A stretch of 64,000 nucleotides of DNA. It comes from Cystobasidiopsis lactophilus. Its lineage: Eukaryota; Basidiomycota; Agaricostilbomycetes; Agaricostilbales; Chionosphaeraceae. Positions 22,172 through 34,393 of this stretch are shown piece by piece; the first letter of the stretch is position 1; each line of letters starts with the position of its first letter. The stretch is taken from NCBI GenBank assembly GCA_001599975.1, contig BCIO01000005.1:1860001-1924000 (forward strand), read 5' to 3'. The position numbers were made by a program, and so were the translations under genes. The notes beneath the pieces are model-generated. The model worked only from the letters and a program-made list of their open reading frames with translations, ran no database searches and had not been told where the DNA came from.

Positions 22172-25100
22172 ATGATGGCCACCTTCGGGCTCCGTTGGGG
22201 CGCTTGGCTTTTGCTGCTGTCGACGCTGGCCTCGTCCGTGCATGGCGTCAAGCAAATCTACGCTGGATCCGTAGAGTACTGCTCTCCTCAGCAAATCATC
22301 TTGGTCGAGAAGTTCAGCCTCCGGTTCTATCCTCAGGTAGCGTCCCTTCTCTCGTCCTTGTTCAACTTCAAGGCCTCCCGCTGACTTTGGGATCCCTTGA
22401 ATCTTCAGGTAAAGTAGTAATGTACCTTGTACTAAGCCTCGATTAACTTTAGGCCGGCCGACAGAACTTGAGCGTCACCTTCGATATCGTTGCTGAATCC
22501 ATCAGCAGCAATGTCGATGCCTCGGTCAATTTAGAATTGGTTGCATATGGGATGACGCCCCTCAACTACACGATCGACATTTGCTCGCTCGCTTCTGGGG
22601 TTCTCTGTCCCCTCCCGGCCTACCAGTTGTAAGGAGGCGGTTCTCTTCGGCCTTGAACGCCTGGAACTCATGCCCCATCATAGCAATGGCAGCGCCAGTT
22701 ATTTCATCCCTAAATCAGCTGTGAAGAGCATCCCAGGCATTGCCTATACCATCCCGGACCTTGAAGCGCAGGCGACGGTCAGGATAATGGACACCAACAC
22801 TGGCGAGGAAGTGACCTGCCTGACCGTGCATCTCTCAAACGGGTTGACCGTCAAACACGACTATGTCTCCTGGGCGGTCGGCGTCTGCGTGGTCCTACTG
22901 CTTTTTGTCAACCTGATCCACTATTTCTGCCCGATCGACCAAGCCGAAAGCGGCCCGTCGTACCGCCTTCTCACCATGGTCGAGTGGCTGCAGCATATCG
23001 TCGTCACCGGCATTATCTCTGTCAAGTACCCGCCAGTCCTGGTGGCTTTTGCGCAGAACTTTGGTGGGAAAGCCTCTTCAACGCATTCTGGTGGCTTCTG
23101 ATGCCGAGACCTTGTAGCTTGGGCTTTTGGCTTGATCTACATCGGTCCTTTGGAAAGCGCACTGGAAAGCACGATTGTCTCAACAGGTGGCTCGACGAAC
23201 ACCAGCGAGTCGGCGACGGAAATCAGCCAGGCCATTGCCCAGATTCAGGCCACGCTCGGTAAATCGGGGGTCAGTACCGACTCAACAGGCGCCCTCAATG
23301 TCCCAGGCGTCTCGGCTTCTACCGCTGCCGATGCGCATGAAGGGTTGAATCGCTTTGTCGAAGAGTTGAAAGTGGCGGCTTCAGCAGCCTTTGGGGATTC
23401 ACTGGTCGTGTGGTTTATTGCGGCCGCCGTGCTGCTAGTCTTGTTCCTCCTCCTAGGACTTGTGGTCCTTGGCGCCAATCCTCCGAGCAAGAAGAAGGCG
23501 GCGGGTTCCCATGCGCGACGGGTCAAAGAGCAATATGTAGACGCCCTGTCTGGCACCGGCCTCCAATGGGTGGGTTTCGAGAGTGCTTGCCTGATGTCTC
23601 TGACCATCCTGCAGTTCTGGCTTGCTCTTTTCCCCCTTCTGGTGTTGTCAATCTTCACTTTCCGCCGGGGCCCAACTGCTGGGGTAAGATCTGTCCCACT
23701 GTTTGATCGCAAGTCTGAGCCATTCACGCAGTCCGCCTTCCTGGCGATTGCAAGCATCTTCTTCGCTGCATTGCTGGTCGCCGTTGTCGGTGTAGCTGTG
23801 CTGGTGGCCAAGACCGTGAACAAACAGGAAAATGGGGTGGACGGACTGTACGAAAGTCAAAGGATGAGGAGACGATACGCTGGGTTCCTCCAACGCTTCA
23901 AGAGGAACAGGGCTTGGTTCAGCGCCCTGTCCGTCTCATGGCTGGTAGCCAAGGCTATTTTCGTCGGCGGCCTTCAAGTGCGTCCCTTCCTTTGATGGCC
24001 ACTTTGCGAGCTGACGTCTGATCTCTCAGTATCACCCTTTTGCGCAAACTATTCCGTTGATCGTTCTGGAGACTGCGTGGTTTATTTTGCTCTGCGTCTT
24101 CCGGCCCAACGAATCCAAAGGCAGCAACATCCTTGACGCCTTCCTATCTGGCATGCGCCTGATTACGTTTGCGCTTCTTGTGCCCATGATCGACTCATTG
24201 AACATGAACCGAATCGCTGTGTAAGTACTTCCGACTGACTCAGTCCACATCCCTCGTTGATGGCGCCGACATCAGTACCGCTCTTGGTTTCGTGATCATC
24301 GCCATCGAAGGCATCGTCTTTCTTACTCTTATGATCATCTTCCTCGTGCACCTGTTCTCCGGCATCGCCTGGTCCGCAAGGGTCAAACCCAACCGCACCG
24401 GGGTTCAAGACGATACCATGCGCGAGAAACTGTCGGAGAAGAAGAGCAAGCCTCTCGTTTCAGCCTTGCAGCTACGCAAAGACAGCTCTGGCCCGAGGAG
24501 CGAAGAAGTCAACTCCGCCCGCTCTTCTGCTACGCTCATCAACGCGGCAGCCCCCGATCCGGCTCTGGCGAAGTACTCGCCCACCCAGCCTCTCAAATCA
24601 TCCCCCTTGCGCAACAGCCCGCAACAGCAAGAGAGGCCGTGGCCGTTTGTCCCTTCAGAAGGTCACCCACCAGCTCCTCAACGGCAAGAGTCGTATCAAT
24701 CGTACCAGTCATACGCTGGCGCGCCACCTTTGCCACCAGGTGCAGGCAGTTACATGAGCGAGCCTCAGGCGCCACAATCGATGCAGTACATCCCAGCTGC
24801 TCCGTCCCAATCCTTTCCGCATCAACCGGCAGCCTCGCCATTCCGAGACCCTCCCGCTGGATCCATGCCAGGTGAGCTCCCCGCGCGCTTCTCTTGTAGC
24901 CCCGCTGAAGCCCTTCGGCAGTTCCTGCAGCGCCGCCCAACACCATGCGCCAGTCCTACGTGCCTGACAACCAGCCATTGCCCGATAATCTGTCCATGTA
25001 TGTGGCTCCACAGAGGCCACTGCCAGGTGAGTCCCTTCCAGTTCTTTGAGGACGTTGATCTGAGACGCGCAATAATCCGGAACAGCCGAGCCGAACAGCT

Positions 25101-25219
25101 GGTCGCCCGTCCAAAGCTCACAGTATATTCCCCAAGCGCTCGGCTCTCCTACGCATGACCATGCTTCAGTTGTGAATCAGCAACACCACCTGCCTTCACC
25201 GCACTCACCTTCTGTATGA
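22172..25219 (+). CDS. FLC/TRP-like membrane channel with N-terminal ML-like domain
   Basis: The protein starts with a signal peptide (TFGLRWGAWLLLLSTLAS) and an ML-like lipid-binding ectodomain (AGSVEYCSPQQ, NLSVTFDIVAES, YTIDICSL) with paired cysteines. A multi-pass TRP-like region follows: SWAVGVCVVLLLFVNLIHYF, SLVVWFIAAAVLLVLFLLLG, ACLMSLTILQFWLALFPLLV, FLAIASIFFAALLVAVVGVA, TIPLIVLETAWFILLCVF, GFVIIAIEGIVFLTLMIIF. The cytosolic tail is Pro/Gln/Ser-rich (PPLPPGAGSYMSEPQAP) and ends in TGA 25217-25219. This is the layout of the fungal FLC family, linked to ER/vacuolar calcium, haem or FAD transport. About eight introns. Either ATG at 22172 or 22175 could start it. Confidence 0.85.
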
Positions 25220-25346
25220 ACTCTTTAACGCCCCCTAGATAACGAACACGGACATTGACCCGCGTGTGCGCGAATTCGAGGTGTAGCACCATTCTGCTCT
25301 TGTCGTTCTTGTATACCGACGGTCCTTCGTCCTTGCATTATGACCG

Positions 25347-26473
25347 CTAGCGAGCGATTCGCAGCGATAGCACCTCTTGCTCCGGATTGGCGTCCTCCCA
25401 CCCCACTTCCTTGAGAAAGGCCTCCAATTGATCTCCCTTCTGCGCCACCAGTGGCAAGTTCAAAGCCATCTGCTGTGCTAGCCACTTCTTGGGCACGTTC
25501 ATGTACGCCTTTTGAATGCTGTTCCAGGTCGTTCTTCGTTGGGCTTCTAAAAGGCGGGCAATTAGGAGGAATTGCGTTTCGTGGAGAGCACCGGAGGACG
25601 CCAATCTGCGAAGGCTGGCCCAATTTTGCTGAGTCTTGCATCGGAAGACGGCCTTGGCTAAGCGAATATGGGGGTGAGATGAAGGCAGCCGGCTCAAATG
25701 CGTCGAGTAGAGGTCAGAAGGTGGCGAGCCATAGACGAGTTCGTTGTACAGAGTAGAGAACTCGACGTTGCCGTGCATGAGGGCGTAGAGCAAGGCCAAC
25801 GAGGCGAACAGGCATTTGCGATCGACCTCATCTTTGAGCTCTAGCCGTTCCAAAGACGTTGTGAGGTCGCTTGAGAGGGCGTTGTGATATTGGCGGACCA
25901 GGACGGAAAGGGAGATGGTCAAGGTGGCGTCGTGCCGGGCGTAGATCGCCAGGATCAGTGAAGTCTCATAGACTTCAACAGCAAAGTCGTCCTTTCGATG
26001 GCTCGCCACCACTCCTTCGCGCAGTTTGCCTGGCGACAGAGGTGAGCTTTCTCGGCGAGTCGACAGGGAAAGCTTTCTGCCTTACGAAAGTCCAGCAGGA
26101 TGTTGGTCAACGTTTCTCTCTGTACACCAGGTGATTTCCAAGCGCCAAATGGGTCTGGAAAGTTCGCGTTGTATTTGTCGACCTGGCATCGAAATGAGCA
26201 CCAGGTCTTTCGGTTCGAAGCCAAACGAGATGCGGGCTTCACCTCTTGCTGCAAATAGGCCCTGTAGTCCTTTTGAACCTTTGGATCACGCAAGCTGTGC
26301 ACCGACCATGAGCAATAGTCGTCGAAGAGCAGGGTCATGGCGCACCTCTTCTCATTCGCGTTCTCGCCGCGACTGGGCGACAGCAGCAGCCGAAAGTCTT
26401 CTTTGGAGCTGGTGCTGGGCTTTTGGAGAAAGCGGGCTTCTCGTTGAGCCTTGCGGGCAGCCTCAGACGGCAT
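25347..26473 (-). CDS. SAC3/GANP-like protein
   Basis: The N-terminal exon gives a basic start (MPSEAARKAQREARFLQKPS), then RDPKVQKDYRAYLQQEVKP. A splice near 26034-26091 joins LLDF to RKLREGVVASHRKDDFAVEVYETSLILAIYARHD in frame. That segment resembles the SAC3/GANP core, where a region ending in VYETHARIALE is characteristic. A helical region follows (LFASLALLYALMHGNVEFSTLYNELV; LPLVAQKGDQLEAFLKEVGW). With about 370 residues it is closer in size to SAC3D1/Thp3-type proteins than to the large Sac3 of TREX-2. The match is partial; another PCI/helical-repeat family is possible. Confidence 0.5.
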
Positions 26474-26614
26474 ATCGACAGGGTAAACAAGGTGGACGCG
26501 CAGGGTCGAAAGTGAATCTCAGCTCGGCAAATTACAAGTTCCAACTCTTTGTGTGTTACATGCGGGTTTCACTCTCAACAAGAACACCCAGCTCCCCAAA
26601 TCTACCGAAGAGTT

Positions 26615-27677
26615 CTAGTGCTGAACCGACAACGCCGTGGTTTGCGTGGAGTCGTGAATCTTGGCCAGGGCTTCGTCGACGTCGGTGGCGTTGGACCCGG
26701 CGATGCCAAAGCGAGCGGCCGAGGCGGTATGCCCATTCGCGGCGGCCTGTTGGGATGCTGCGCCACTCGCCTTCTTTTCCGCCGCTTGCAGGTAGGCCTT
26801 GAGTTTCTTGTCCTGCTGCACCGACGCCCGCTCCTGGTCGTACGCCAGCCGCGCCCTCTTGACCGACTCCTCTACGTCGTCCGCAATGATGCTGTTCGAG
26901 CTCAGCGCCTTGCCGCCGAGGTTCTCCAGCTCGGCCCGCACACCCAGCGCCATCTTGCCGATTTCCTCTGGCGGGTCGTTGGCATCTCTTGACGAGAGCG
27001 AGCTGGTGGGCAAGGTCGGGTAGTCTCTGAGGTTGTCAGGGATGACGTAGACCAAGGCACGCTCCGGTGTGGCTTGGAGGAACTGGGCGACGAGGTAACG
27101 GACGTCGTCAATGCCCTTTTGGTGGCCCTCGAAGGCCTGCTGTAAGATTTGGAGGTGCTGAATGGTGGAGATGGAGAGTTTGACGGGGAAGGGCGCCGAG
27201 TCGGGCATGTTGGGCTGGGAAAAGCTCAGGGTGAAGAGGGCGAAAAAGGCGCCGGCTTGGATCGAGTCTGGCGGCGTCCCCGGCACCAGCCGTTCTGTTC
27301 TCCATCATCAGAGTGCAGTCCAATAAGACAGTTCATGAAGCGACAACGAACCGGAAAAGCCCCTGACGACGGCGTTCCACCAGGCCTCGCGGATAGATGG
27401 CTCGATGGCATTGAGGTGGATGTGCAGGAAGCCGGACGACCTCCAAACGCCCTTGAACACCTCGAACGGGCTCCTGTCATCCGTATTGGCGGCCCAAGAG
27501 CTGGCGAAGCGGCCGAGCACGACGTTGACATCCTCCCGCAGCGCATCCACAAACATCTTGCTCTGGTAAAAATACGGCTCCAGCACCAGGCCGGCCGCTG
27601 TGAGGCGTTCAGAACAGAATATACAAATTGTATAAGGGGGTCCAAAGCTCACGGTGGGTCGGCAGTGTGAAGAACAT
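26615..27677 (-). CDS. SNAPC1: snRNA-activating protein complex subunit 1 (SNAP43-like)
   Basis: SNAPc binds promoters of snRNA genes. The product starts MFFTLPTHR, then GLVLEPYFYQSKMFVDALREDVNVVL. The family core follows: SPFEVFKGVWRSSGFLHIHL, IREAWWNAVVRGF, QAGAFFALFTLSFSQP, FPVKLSISTIQHLQILQQAF and GIDDVRYLVAQFLQATPERALVYV. These match the SNAPC1 order seen in animals (FEDFTELWRxMxF; VGALYLLYGLYxTQ; ALxFxxMPxxL). The rest is a charged coiled-coil region (RARLAYDQERASVQQDKKLKAYL). It is shorter than animal SNAPC1. Two or three introns. It sits between the SAC3-like and TPP2 genes, all on the minus strand. Confidence 0.72.
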
Positions 27678-27786
27678 GGCAACGGTGCTGGCAGGTGCGG
27701 ATTGAGAGGTCAAGAAGTCAACAAAAAGGCGAGCGGAGCAACTTAGTCTTGATTGAATATGGTATGTGTACAGTGCAATGCAGAGA

Positions 27787-30700
27787 TTAGAAGAGGATGT
27801 GCCGCTCCAAGGCCTTGCGCTGCTCGGCGTCGACCCAGACGTTCCATCCCAAAGCCACCAACGCATCGAGCATGGTCTGCCGCGCTTCCGTCGCCTCTTT
27901 CTCTGACGAGTACTCGCCCAACTCCGAGAGCGCCTTCTTGGCCTTGAGCAGCGCGCTGCCATAGCGGCCGTCGGCCAAGTCCTTTCGGAGCAAGTGCGCC
28001 CCGAGCTTGGCGTCCTTCTCTTCCGCCCAGCGCCTGAAGCCAGCCAGAGCGCTGTCAAACGTAGAATAGGAAGAGCTTGGGGTAGAGGCGGCAGAGCCAG
28101 CGCTGATCTTGTCAAAGCTGTCGTCGTCCGAGGGGGAAGAAGTGGAGGCGGTCGAGGGGCGACGGGCGAGCACAGTGAGCTTGCGGTCAAAGGCCTTGAC
28201 CAGGGCGTCCTGCTGGTCCTTCATCGCCTTGGCCTCTTTTCGCTCTTTGGCCGTGTCCTTCTTAGCTTGCACGCCGTTGAACTTGGCCAGCGCATCCTCG
28301 TCCACCAGCTCGAAGATGGCATTGGTGGCGGCGATGACCTCCTGGTCCGACTCTTCCTTGTCCTTGATGCTGTCCAGCTTGGCAACCAGCAAAGGCAAGT
28401 GGCTCGAGTGGTCCTTGAGCAGGCCGTCCAAGAAGTCCTTCTTGACCGCGTCGTCCTCGATCTTCTTGGCCAGCTCAATTTGGAGGTCGATCAACTGCTG
28501 CGGCTCTTTATCGGAAGGAGTGTCGTCTTTCTCTTTGACCAAAGGAGGTGGAAGGTGAAGAACGGCAGGTCGGCCGAGCTTGTACGACGACGGCGTGAAA
28601 TGGTATTCGCCAACGAGCTGGTCGCCGCTCTTGAAGTCCTTGTCGTACGCAACGTCGTCTGGCAAGCGGGTCTTGATCACACCAGCGCGGGTCTGGCCCG
28701 CCTGTAGCTTCATGCCCTCGAACTTGAAGGCTTTGCCCGACGTTAGGCAGTCGACGTGGTCTGCAAGCTCCCAAAACCGGCGTAAGGCCATCGTTCGGAC
28801 CTATGATTGAGCAATCGACCGAGCTTACCCTGATAGCAATCCAGAGTCACTGCTTTGGCCAGCTTCGTGTCCAAGCTCAGCGCCAGGCCCTTGAGCTTCT
28901 CCAGGACTTCTAGGCTGCCATGAGAGATGAAGAGTTTGGCGGTGTAGTCTCCTTTCGAAAGCTGAATTTCCTTGGGGTAAACGTCGCCCCATTTCACAAA
29001 CTTGCCCGCCTTGTCGGAGATGACGGTCAGCACTGGGAAGGCCGAGTCGTACAAGTGCTCGTCGGTGGGAAAGCGCAGGGTGACGCCCGCCTTCTTGGCT
29101 TGCTTGATCTCGTAAGTTTGGACCAGCTCGAACAGGCCTCGACCGCTGGGGAGGTTGTCGCGCGCCGGCAAGCTGCTGATCTTCGACTCGGTTGGCCGGA
29201 GAATGGTTCGTCGGGTGTCTGTGAACCATCATCAAAGCAAATCCTCAAGGGGATCAAGGAAGACAGCGCACCTAGAGAGATGGAAGGAGAGATAGATTCC
29301 GGTCGAAGCGCGCTGGCCACTTCGAACGTCTCGAGCTCGCTCGCACCGTCTAGCACCAGCTTCTCCGCTCCGCCAGAAAGACCTTGGCCATGGAAGTCGA
29401 CGACCAGCTCGACCTCCGTCTTGCCAGGTGTGTTCCAGCTCTGAGTGACGCACAGCTCCAACGTCGAGCCGCCCTTGACCAGAAACTTCTTCGACTGGGG
29501 CTCGCCGCTAGTCAAGGCGTAGATGGCCTCCATCTGGGTCTTGGAAAGCCGCTTGAGCGGCAAGAGCGAGACAGCGTGTACCCAGAGTTGGGCGGGGGTG
29601 TCTCTAGAAGAGGATTTGACCGTGACTTCGGCCCAGGTGGCGCCGAGCGGCACAGCAAGGAAGTGCCTTTGCAGCAGGCCTGGTGTGAAGACGTGGTTAT
29701 ACTTAGTGTAAGGAACGACTGGTGCCGGCTTGGTGACGGCAATGGGGATGCGGAAGACGATCCGAGCGTCGCCTTGCCACGCTTCGATGTGAGTCGCATG
29801 AACGCCAGGCTCCAAAGTCGAAGGGTCGACTTGAATGTTGAACATCCGGCCTGTGGAAACAATTGTCATGCACATTCTCAAGCGATAGAAGGGAAACGTT
29901 CAAAACCCACCCATTCCATTGACAGCAACAAACTTGGGCACCTTGACCCACTTCTCGTCGCACTTGAGAGTCAGCTGCAAATCGAGCGAGTAGATCTTGA
30001 TGGTCTCCTCCTGCTTGAACTTCGGCGTGACTTCAACCGCAAACTGCTGGATGCTCTGGCAGTCGAGCGCATCCCGGAGATAGACGCCGCGCATGGCCAA
30101 CTTGCGGCCTGGCGGGGTGACGGACACCTGCCATTCGGCGTCTTGATCCGCTTCGGCGTAGTGTTGGAGCAGGTGCTCGTAAGCATCTTGGATCTGGACC
30201 AGGCCGGTGCCCAGCGGGTCGTCGACGCTCTTGGAGGTGAAGTCGATGGCCTTGCGAACTCGGGCCGGAGTCCAGTTCTTTCCGGATGCCTTCAAAGCAG
30301 ACACCAGGAGGGATACGTTGCCAGCTAGGTTGGGACTGGCGTGCAGGTCTCACATGTACTTGATTACGGGATGCCTAATCGAGGGAAGGGAGCGACTTAT
30401 CATGGAAGTCCCGTTCGCCAACATCGTGTGCTTAAGGTTGTAAAGCGGAACAGAAGTAATTGCGGCGCCAGGGGCGTAGCACAGGACCCCCCTCGCTCCA
30501 TCAAAGGCGGGGCCGCGGGAGGACCAAGTGTAGATGGAGGACGGCACTTTATCCAGCAGCGCGTACTCGGCCGCCTGCATCTTCTCCGATACCCAAGCCC
30601 CACAGGCGAACAAGGCGTCCGAAGCGGCGGGCACCGAGCCGACGGTGGTCAACGCCGGCCCTTCGTTGCCTGCAGAGGTGCAAAAGATGCAGTCGTGCTT

Positions 30701-32337
30701 GCGAATGACTTCTTCCACCAACTGTTGCGTGAAGATGCCTTTGTGCTGCGCGCCCCAAGCTCCATCTTCTCCGACTGTGACATCAGCAGAAATTTGAGCA
30801 TTGGTCAAAATGCAGAAGGAGGGGAGACGCACAGCTCATGTTCGCCACTTGGCAGCCGGTGGTGATGATCGCCGTGGTGGCTCGGAGTAAAGCTTGTTGG
30901 GTCTCCATGCCGGCCACGCGCGGGTCGCCGATGCGGATGGAGACGATCTCGACCTCGGGCGCCACGCCGTCCAGCTCAGGCTGGTCGGGGTGCGAGGCGG
31001 CAATGATTCCAGCGACGTGCGTCCCGTGGCCTCCGGAAACCCTGTGGGCAGATTCAAACGCACATCCTAACAAGGAAAAAGAAGGAAAAGCAACCAACGT
31101 GACAATCGATAGCAGCTCGCCGTCGTCGTAAAAGTTGACGCTGTAAGACATCAAGTCTTGGCTGCCAAACGCTTCAAAGTGGCGCTCTTTACTGTGGGGC
31201 GGAAAGTCTCGCAAAATCAGCAGATGTTCACTCCTGCTAAGGTGGAGAGGTTGCTTCACGCGAAATCCGTCATGGGCTTCTTCTTGCTCAAGTCCAAAGT
31301 AACAGGCACCTTGTCCTCTCCTTTCTTACCTGTCCTTTCTTTCAGAATGTATTCCCTCATCTCAAGAACGAAACTGACCAGGCTGATAAATCGGCGTGCA
31401 CAGCTCGTCCATTTCTCCCTCTGCGCCTCCCAGCACACACCTCCAGTCCTTGCCGTCATTCCAAACCACGACGTCCAGTACCGGTCCCACATCTTGAAAG
31501 TCGCTCATGAGCTCTTTGAGCACGTCGACGCGGTCTTGGAGGTCCTTCTTCTGCAGCTTTTGCTCCTCTGAGTCGTCGGCTTCTTCTTCTTTAGCCGCAG
31601 TCTTGGCATCCTTGGTTTCTGAGGTGGCGGAGGCTTTAGAGTCGGAGGAGGGTTTGGCGGAGGTGGTGGTGGTGGTGAAAGCTGAGAGTTCACGCTGGGC
31701 AGCGGCGAGTAGGGCCAGTTGGTCCGTTTCAAACGCGGCCTTGCGCTCCTGTAAGATGATCACCAACGGATAAACACCAGCGAGCACAAAGTGTTCAGGG
31801 GAGGGTGACAAGCAACTCACCTTCTTTCGCCTGCTGACTAGGTCGTCTGGCCAGAGGTCGTATGCGTGCTTGTAGCCCGTCTTCCACACTCCAGACTGTT
31901 CATCACTTAACTCGCATCCTAATGCAACGTGTAAGGCAGAGCGCAGAACGAACCGGATTCGCCCAGTCCTTGTTGAGCTTCAAGCGCCTTCCGGTCGCTC
32001 CTTGCAACAGCAGCTCGCTGCCCTCTTTGGCAGCTACCAGCTCAGCCTTGCCCAGCTTGACGTCGCCCGCTCCAGTTGCATCTATACAATCCACCATGCG
32101 GGACGTCAATCCAGCACTGGCCGGATCCACTCCTGTGTCGAGCACCGCGACACGGATGCCAGCGCCTTTGGTCTTGTACTTGGCGCTGAACGCGGCAGCT
32201 TGGGTCTCCTCTTTGGGCAAGAGCGACTTCAAGGGGAAGGACGCCATGGCCGCTTCCAATGCTGGAGGTTGCTGGGTGCTCAAGGCTCGTCGATTGAGGG
32301 AGAGGAGCGATCTGCGCAGCACGAAGGCACTGGGCAT
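27787..32337 (-). CDS. TPP2: Tripeptidyl peptidase II (subtilisin family)
   Basis: TPP II is a giant cytosolic serine exopeptidase acting after the proteasome. All catalytic blocks are present: Asp in IRVAVLDTGVDPAS, His in GGHGTHVAGIIAASHP, Asn in CIFCTSAGNEGPAL, Ser in NGTSM. Between Asp and His lies the insertion typical of TPP II, here with an acidic Thr/Ser-rich part. A long C-terminal half follows with the TPP II beta-sandwich and helical regions (LVFRxxx, PNLAGNVSLL near 30330; WELADHVDCLTSGK; FKVLGERDYLK-like helices). It ends ALERHILF. About ten introns. The first ATG (32337) adds a 30-residue basic leader (MPSAFVLRRSLLSLNRRALS) before the usual start at MASFPLKSLLPKEET (32247). Confidence 0.9.
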
Positions 32338-32516
32338 TCAATGCCCGAAATGTCGCTACTCGAAGAACGGTCGGTTGCAGCAGAGAGAAGGAGACGAATT
32401 GCTTTCAAAAGGGCCGTCTAATCGGGCTTTCTAAGAGGTACAAATGGGTTTACAACAAGTGCGTGCGTATGCGTGCGTGAAACGACGAAAGAGATTGTCC
32501 TGGTTGTGAGTGTGAT

Positions 32517-33396
32517 CTACGAGGAGGTGTCCGCCACGATGGTACCGCTACGAGCTGCCAACCACTCGGCGTAGGTGACGGTGACCTTGGAGGACTGGTA
32601 CCGCTGCACGCGCAGAGAGTTGATCAATGACTCGTCTATCCTGCCTCTGTGAGCAGATCCTCTCTAAAGTCAGCTTGTGAAGGCCGACTAAAGTGAGGGA
32701 GCACCACTCACGAATACTCCGACTTCTTGATGGCCGCCTCCAACGTCTCCCTCTGGTTCCACCCAGCGTGCGTGGGGACGTCCGGTAAGAAGGTGGCCGA
32801 GTACTCCCTGCCTCCCCTGTGCTTTGAAGACGAGGACGAGGACGACGGGGGAGGGTCAAAGTGGATCCAGATGCCGTGCTTGTCCAGCTCCCAGTCGTAT
32901 GCACCAGAACAGGTTTCGAAGTCGGTCAAGAGCGAGATCCTGCGTTGCACACCTTGAGTTGGGTTTGTGTGAGGAGTTAGGGGTTGAGAGGACTGACCCG
33001 CATTGAAGCCGAGGCAGCTCGGCCAAGCTGATTGGGTTGAACCGGGTATCCTTCATAGCTCTGTACAGACCAGTACCCAAGAGCTCAGTAATCCGAAAGT
33101 GGGGGTACTGAAGGATGCAGGGGCCCGTACGATATAAGAGCGTAATCCGCCAGACCCTTAGCGAGCGGCATTGGGCTGAAGTTGCCAATGCAGCCTCTCA
33201 AGCGCCAAGTGGAGCTGGAGGACGAAGAGGAAGAGGAAGAGCGGATGTTCCAAGTGACGAACAGCGGGTACTCGGGCTCGCTGGCGTCCGAGAGCACGTC
33301 CTGGTTCGTGAAAGCCGGCGAGGCTGGGGCGGGCTCGTGCTTGAGCTTGGCGGACAGGACGTCGAACGCGAACAGGGCGTGCTCTGCGCTGGCCAT
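32517..33396 (-). CDS. AMMECR1-domain protein
   Basis: The protein starts MASAEHALFAFDVLSAKL and soon reaches EPEYPLFVTWNI, a serine run of about ten residues, then TWRLRGCIGNFSPMPLAKGLADYAL. LRGCIG is the diagnostic AMMECR1 motif. Later blocks also match: DTRFNPISLAELPRLQ, SLLTDFETCSGAYDWELDKHGIWI, EYSATFLPDVPTHAGWNQRETLEAAI, and YQSSKVTVTYAEWLA. It ends RSGTIVADTSS with TAG at 32517-32519. Three or four introns. The molecular function of the family is not settled. Start placed at 33396 rather than the further upstream ATG (33435), since the family core begins here. It lies 104 bases from the divergent L7/L12 gene. Confidence 0.87.
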
Positions 33397-33500
33397 TTCC
33401 GTTGCGCGAGAGGCAAGCCACAAGCCAAGCAACAAGTTGGACGAGCGGGTGCGAGAGAGGCAAGGCTTCCTCTGCGCCCACCAAAGTTCGCCGCCTGCAA

Positions 33501-34229
33501 ATGATGGCTTCCTCCCTCGGTCGCTCCCTCTGCAGGACTTGCTCTCGGCGGTGCGTCGAGACCATCTACATTACACAAAGAGTGTTGCTGATTATTCTCT
33601 GCACAGGCGGTTCACGACGTTCGCGCCGCTAAGGGCTTCCGAAGCGCCTGCCCAAGCCTCCACCTCCAAGGCGTCGACCGCGGCCATCAACAACCCCAAA
33701 GTGGCCAGCATCGTGGACCAGATCTCCTCCTTGACCCTCCTCGAAGCCGCCGACCTAGTGACCGCCCTAAAAGTCTGCCCTCTGCCTCTCAATAAATTTT
33801 GTTATGCGCTCGCTCAATTGAGTGCCCGCAGACAACGCTTAACATTTCAGAAGTGTCGTACGCCGCACCAGCTGCTTCAGCTCCGGTAGCAAGCGCAGGA
33901 GCGGACGCACCCGCGGCGGCGGCGGCCGAGGAGGAAAAGCCAAAGGAGAAGACCACCTTCAATGTCAATCTCACTAAGATCGACTCGGCCCAAAAGGCCA
34001 AGGCCATCAAAGAGGTCAAGGCCGTGATGCCCAACATGAACTTAGTCGAGGTTCGTCGTCTTGTCTCGCTTACTCCTTCAAGTCCTGGATTAACTGATCA
34101 TCGTGCGAACAGGCCAAAAAATTCGTGGAGAGCTTGCCCAAGGTGCTCAAGGAGGGCGCCACCAAAGAGGAGGCGGAGAAGCTCAAGAAGGCTTTGGAGG
34201 CCATCGGGGCCGAGGTCACTTTGGATTGA
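33501..34229 (+). CDS. MRPL12: Mitochondrial ribosomal protein bL12 (MRPL12)
   Basis: The N-terminus (MMASSLGRSLCRTCSRR) is a mitochondrial targeting peptide. After an intron come SIVDQISSLTLLEAADLVTAL, the dimerisation helices of L7/L12, then an Ala-rich hinge. The globular domain is EKTTFNVNLTKIDSAQKAKAIKEVKAV, NLVE, then AKKFVESLPKVLKEGATKEEAEKLKKALEAIGAEVTLD. This matches bacterial L7/L12 almost block for block. TGA at 34227-34229. Three introns. The stalk protein recruits translation factors to the mitoribosome. Confidence 0.94.
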
Positions 34230-34393
34230 GAACTGCCTCTTGCTGTGGCTTGTCAAATTCATGTTGGTGGATCGAATTGTCCTTTTTTGCCCCTCTCTTT
34301 CTCCCTTGATGTTCACCCTCTTGGTTCTTCTGCCCTATCTAAGGAAGTCGCGGTATCGAAAACGGAAAACGAAAGCAGAAATGATTGCGCCGT

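Noticed and set aside
23245-23823. Minus-strand open frame of 192 codons
   Set aside because: Antisense to the FLC/TRP-like channel helices; no domain of its own.
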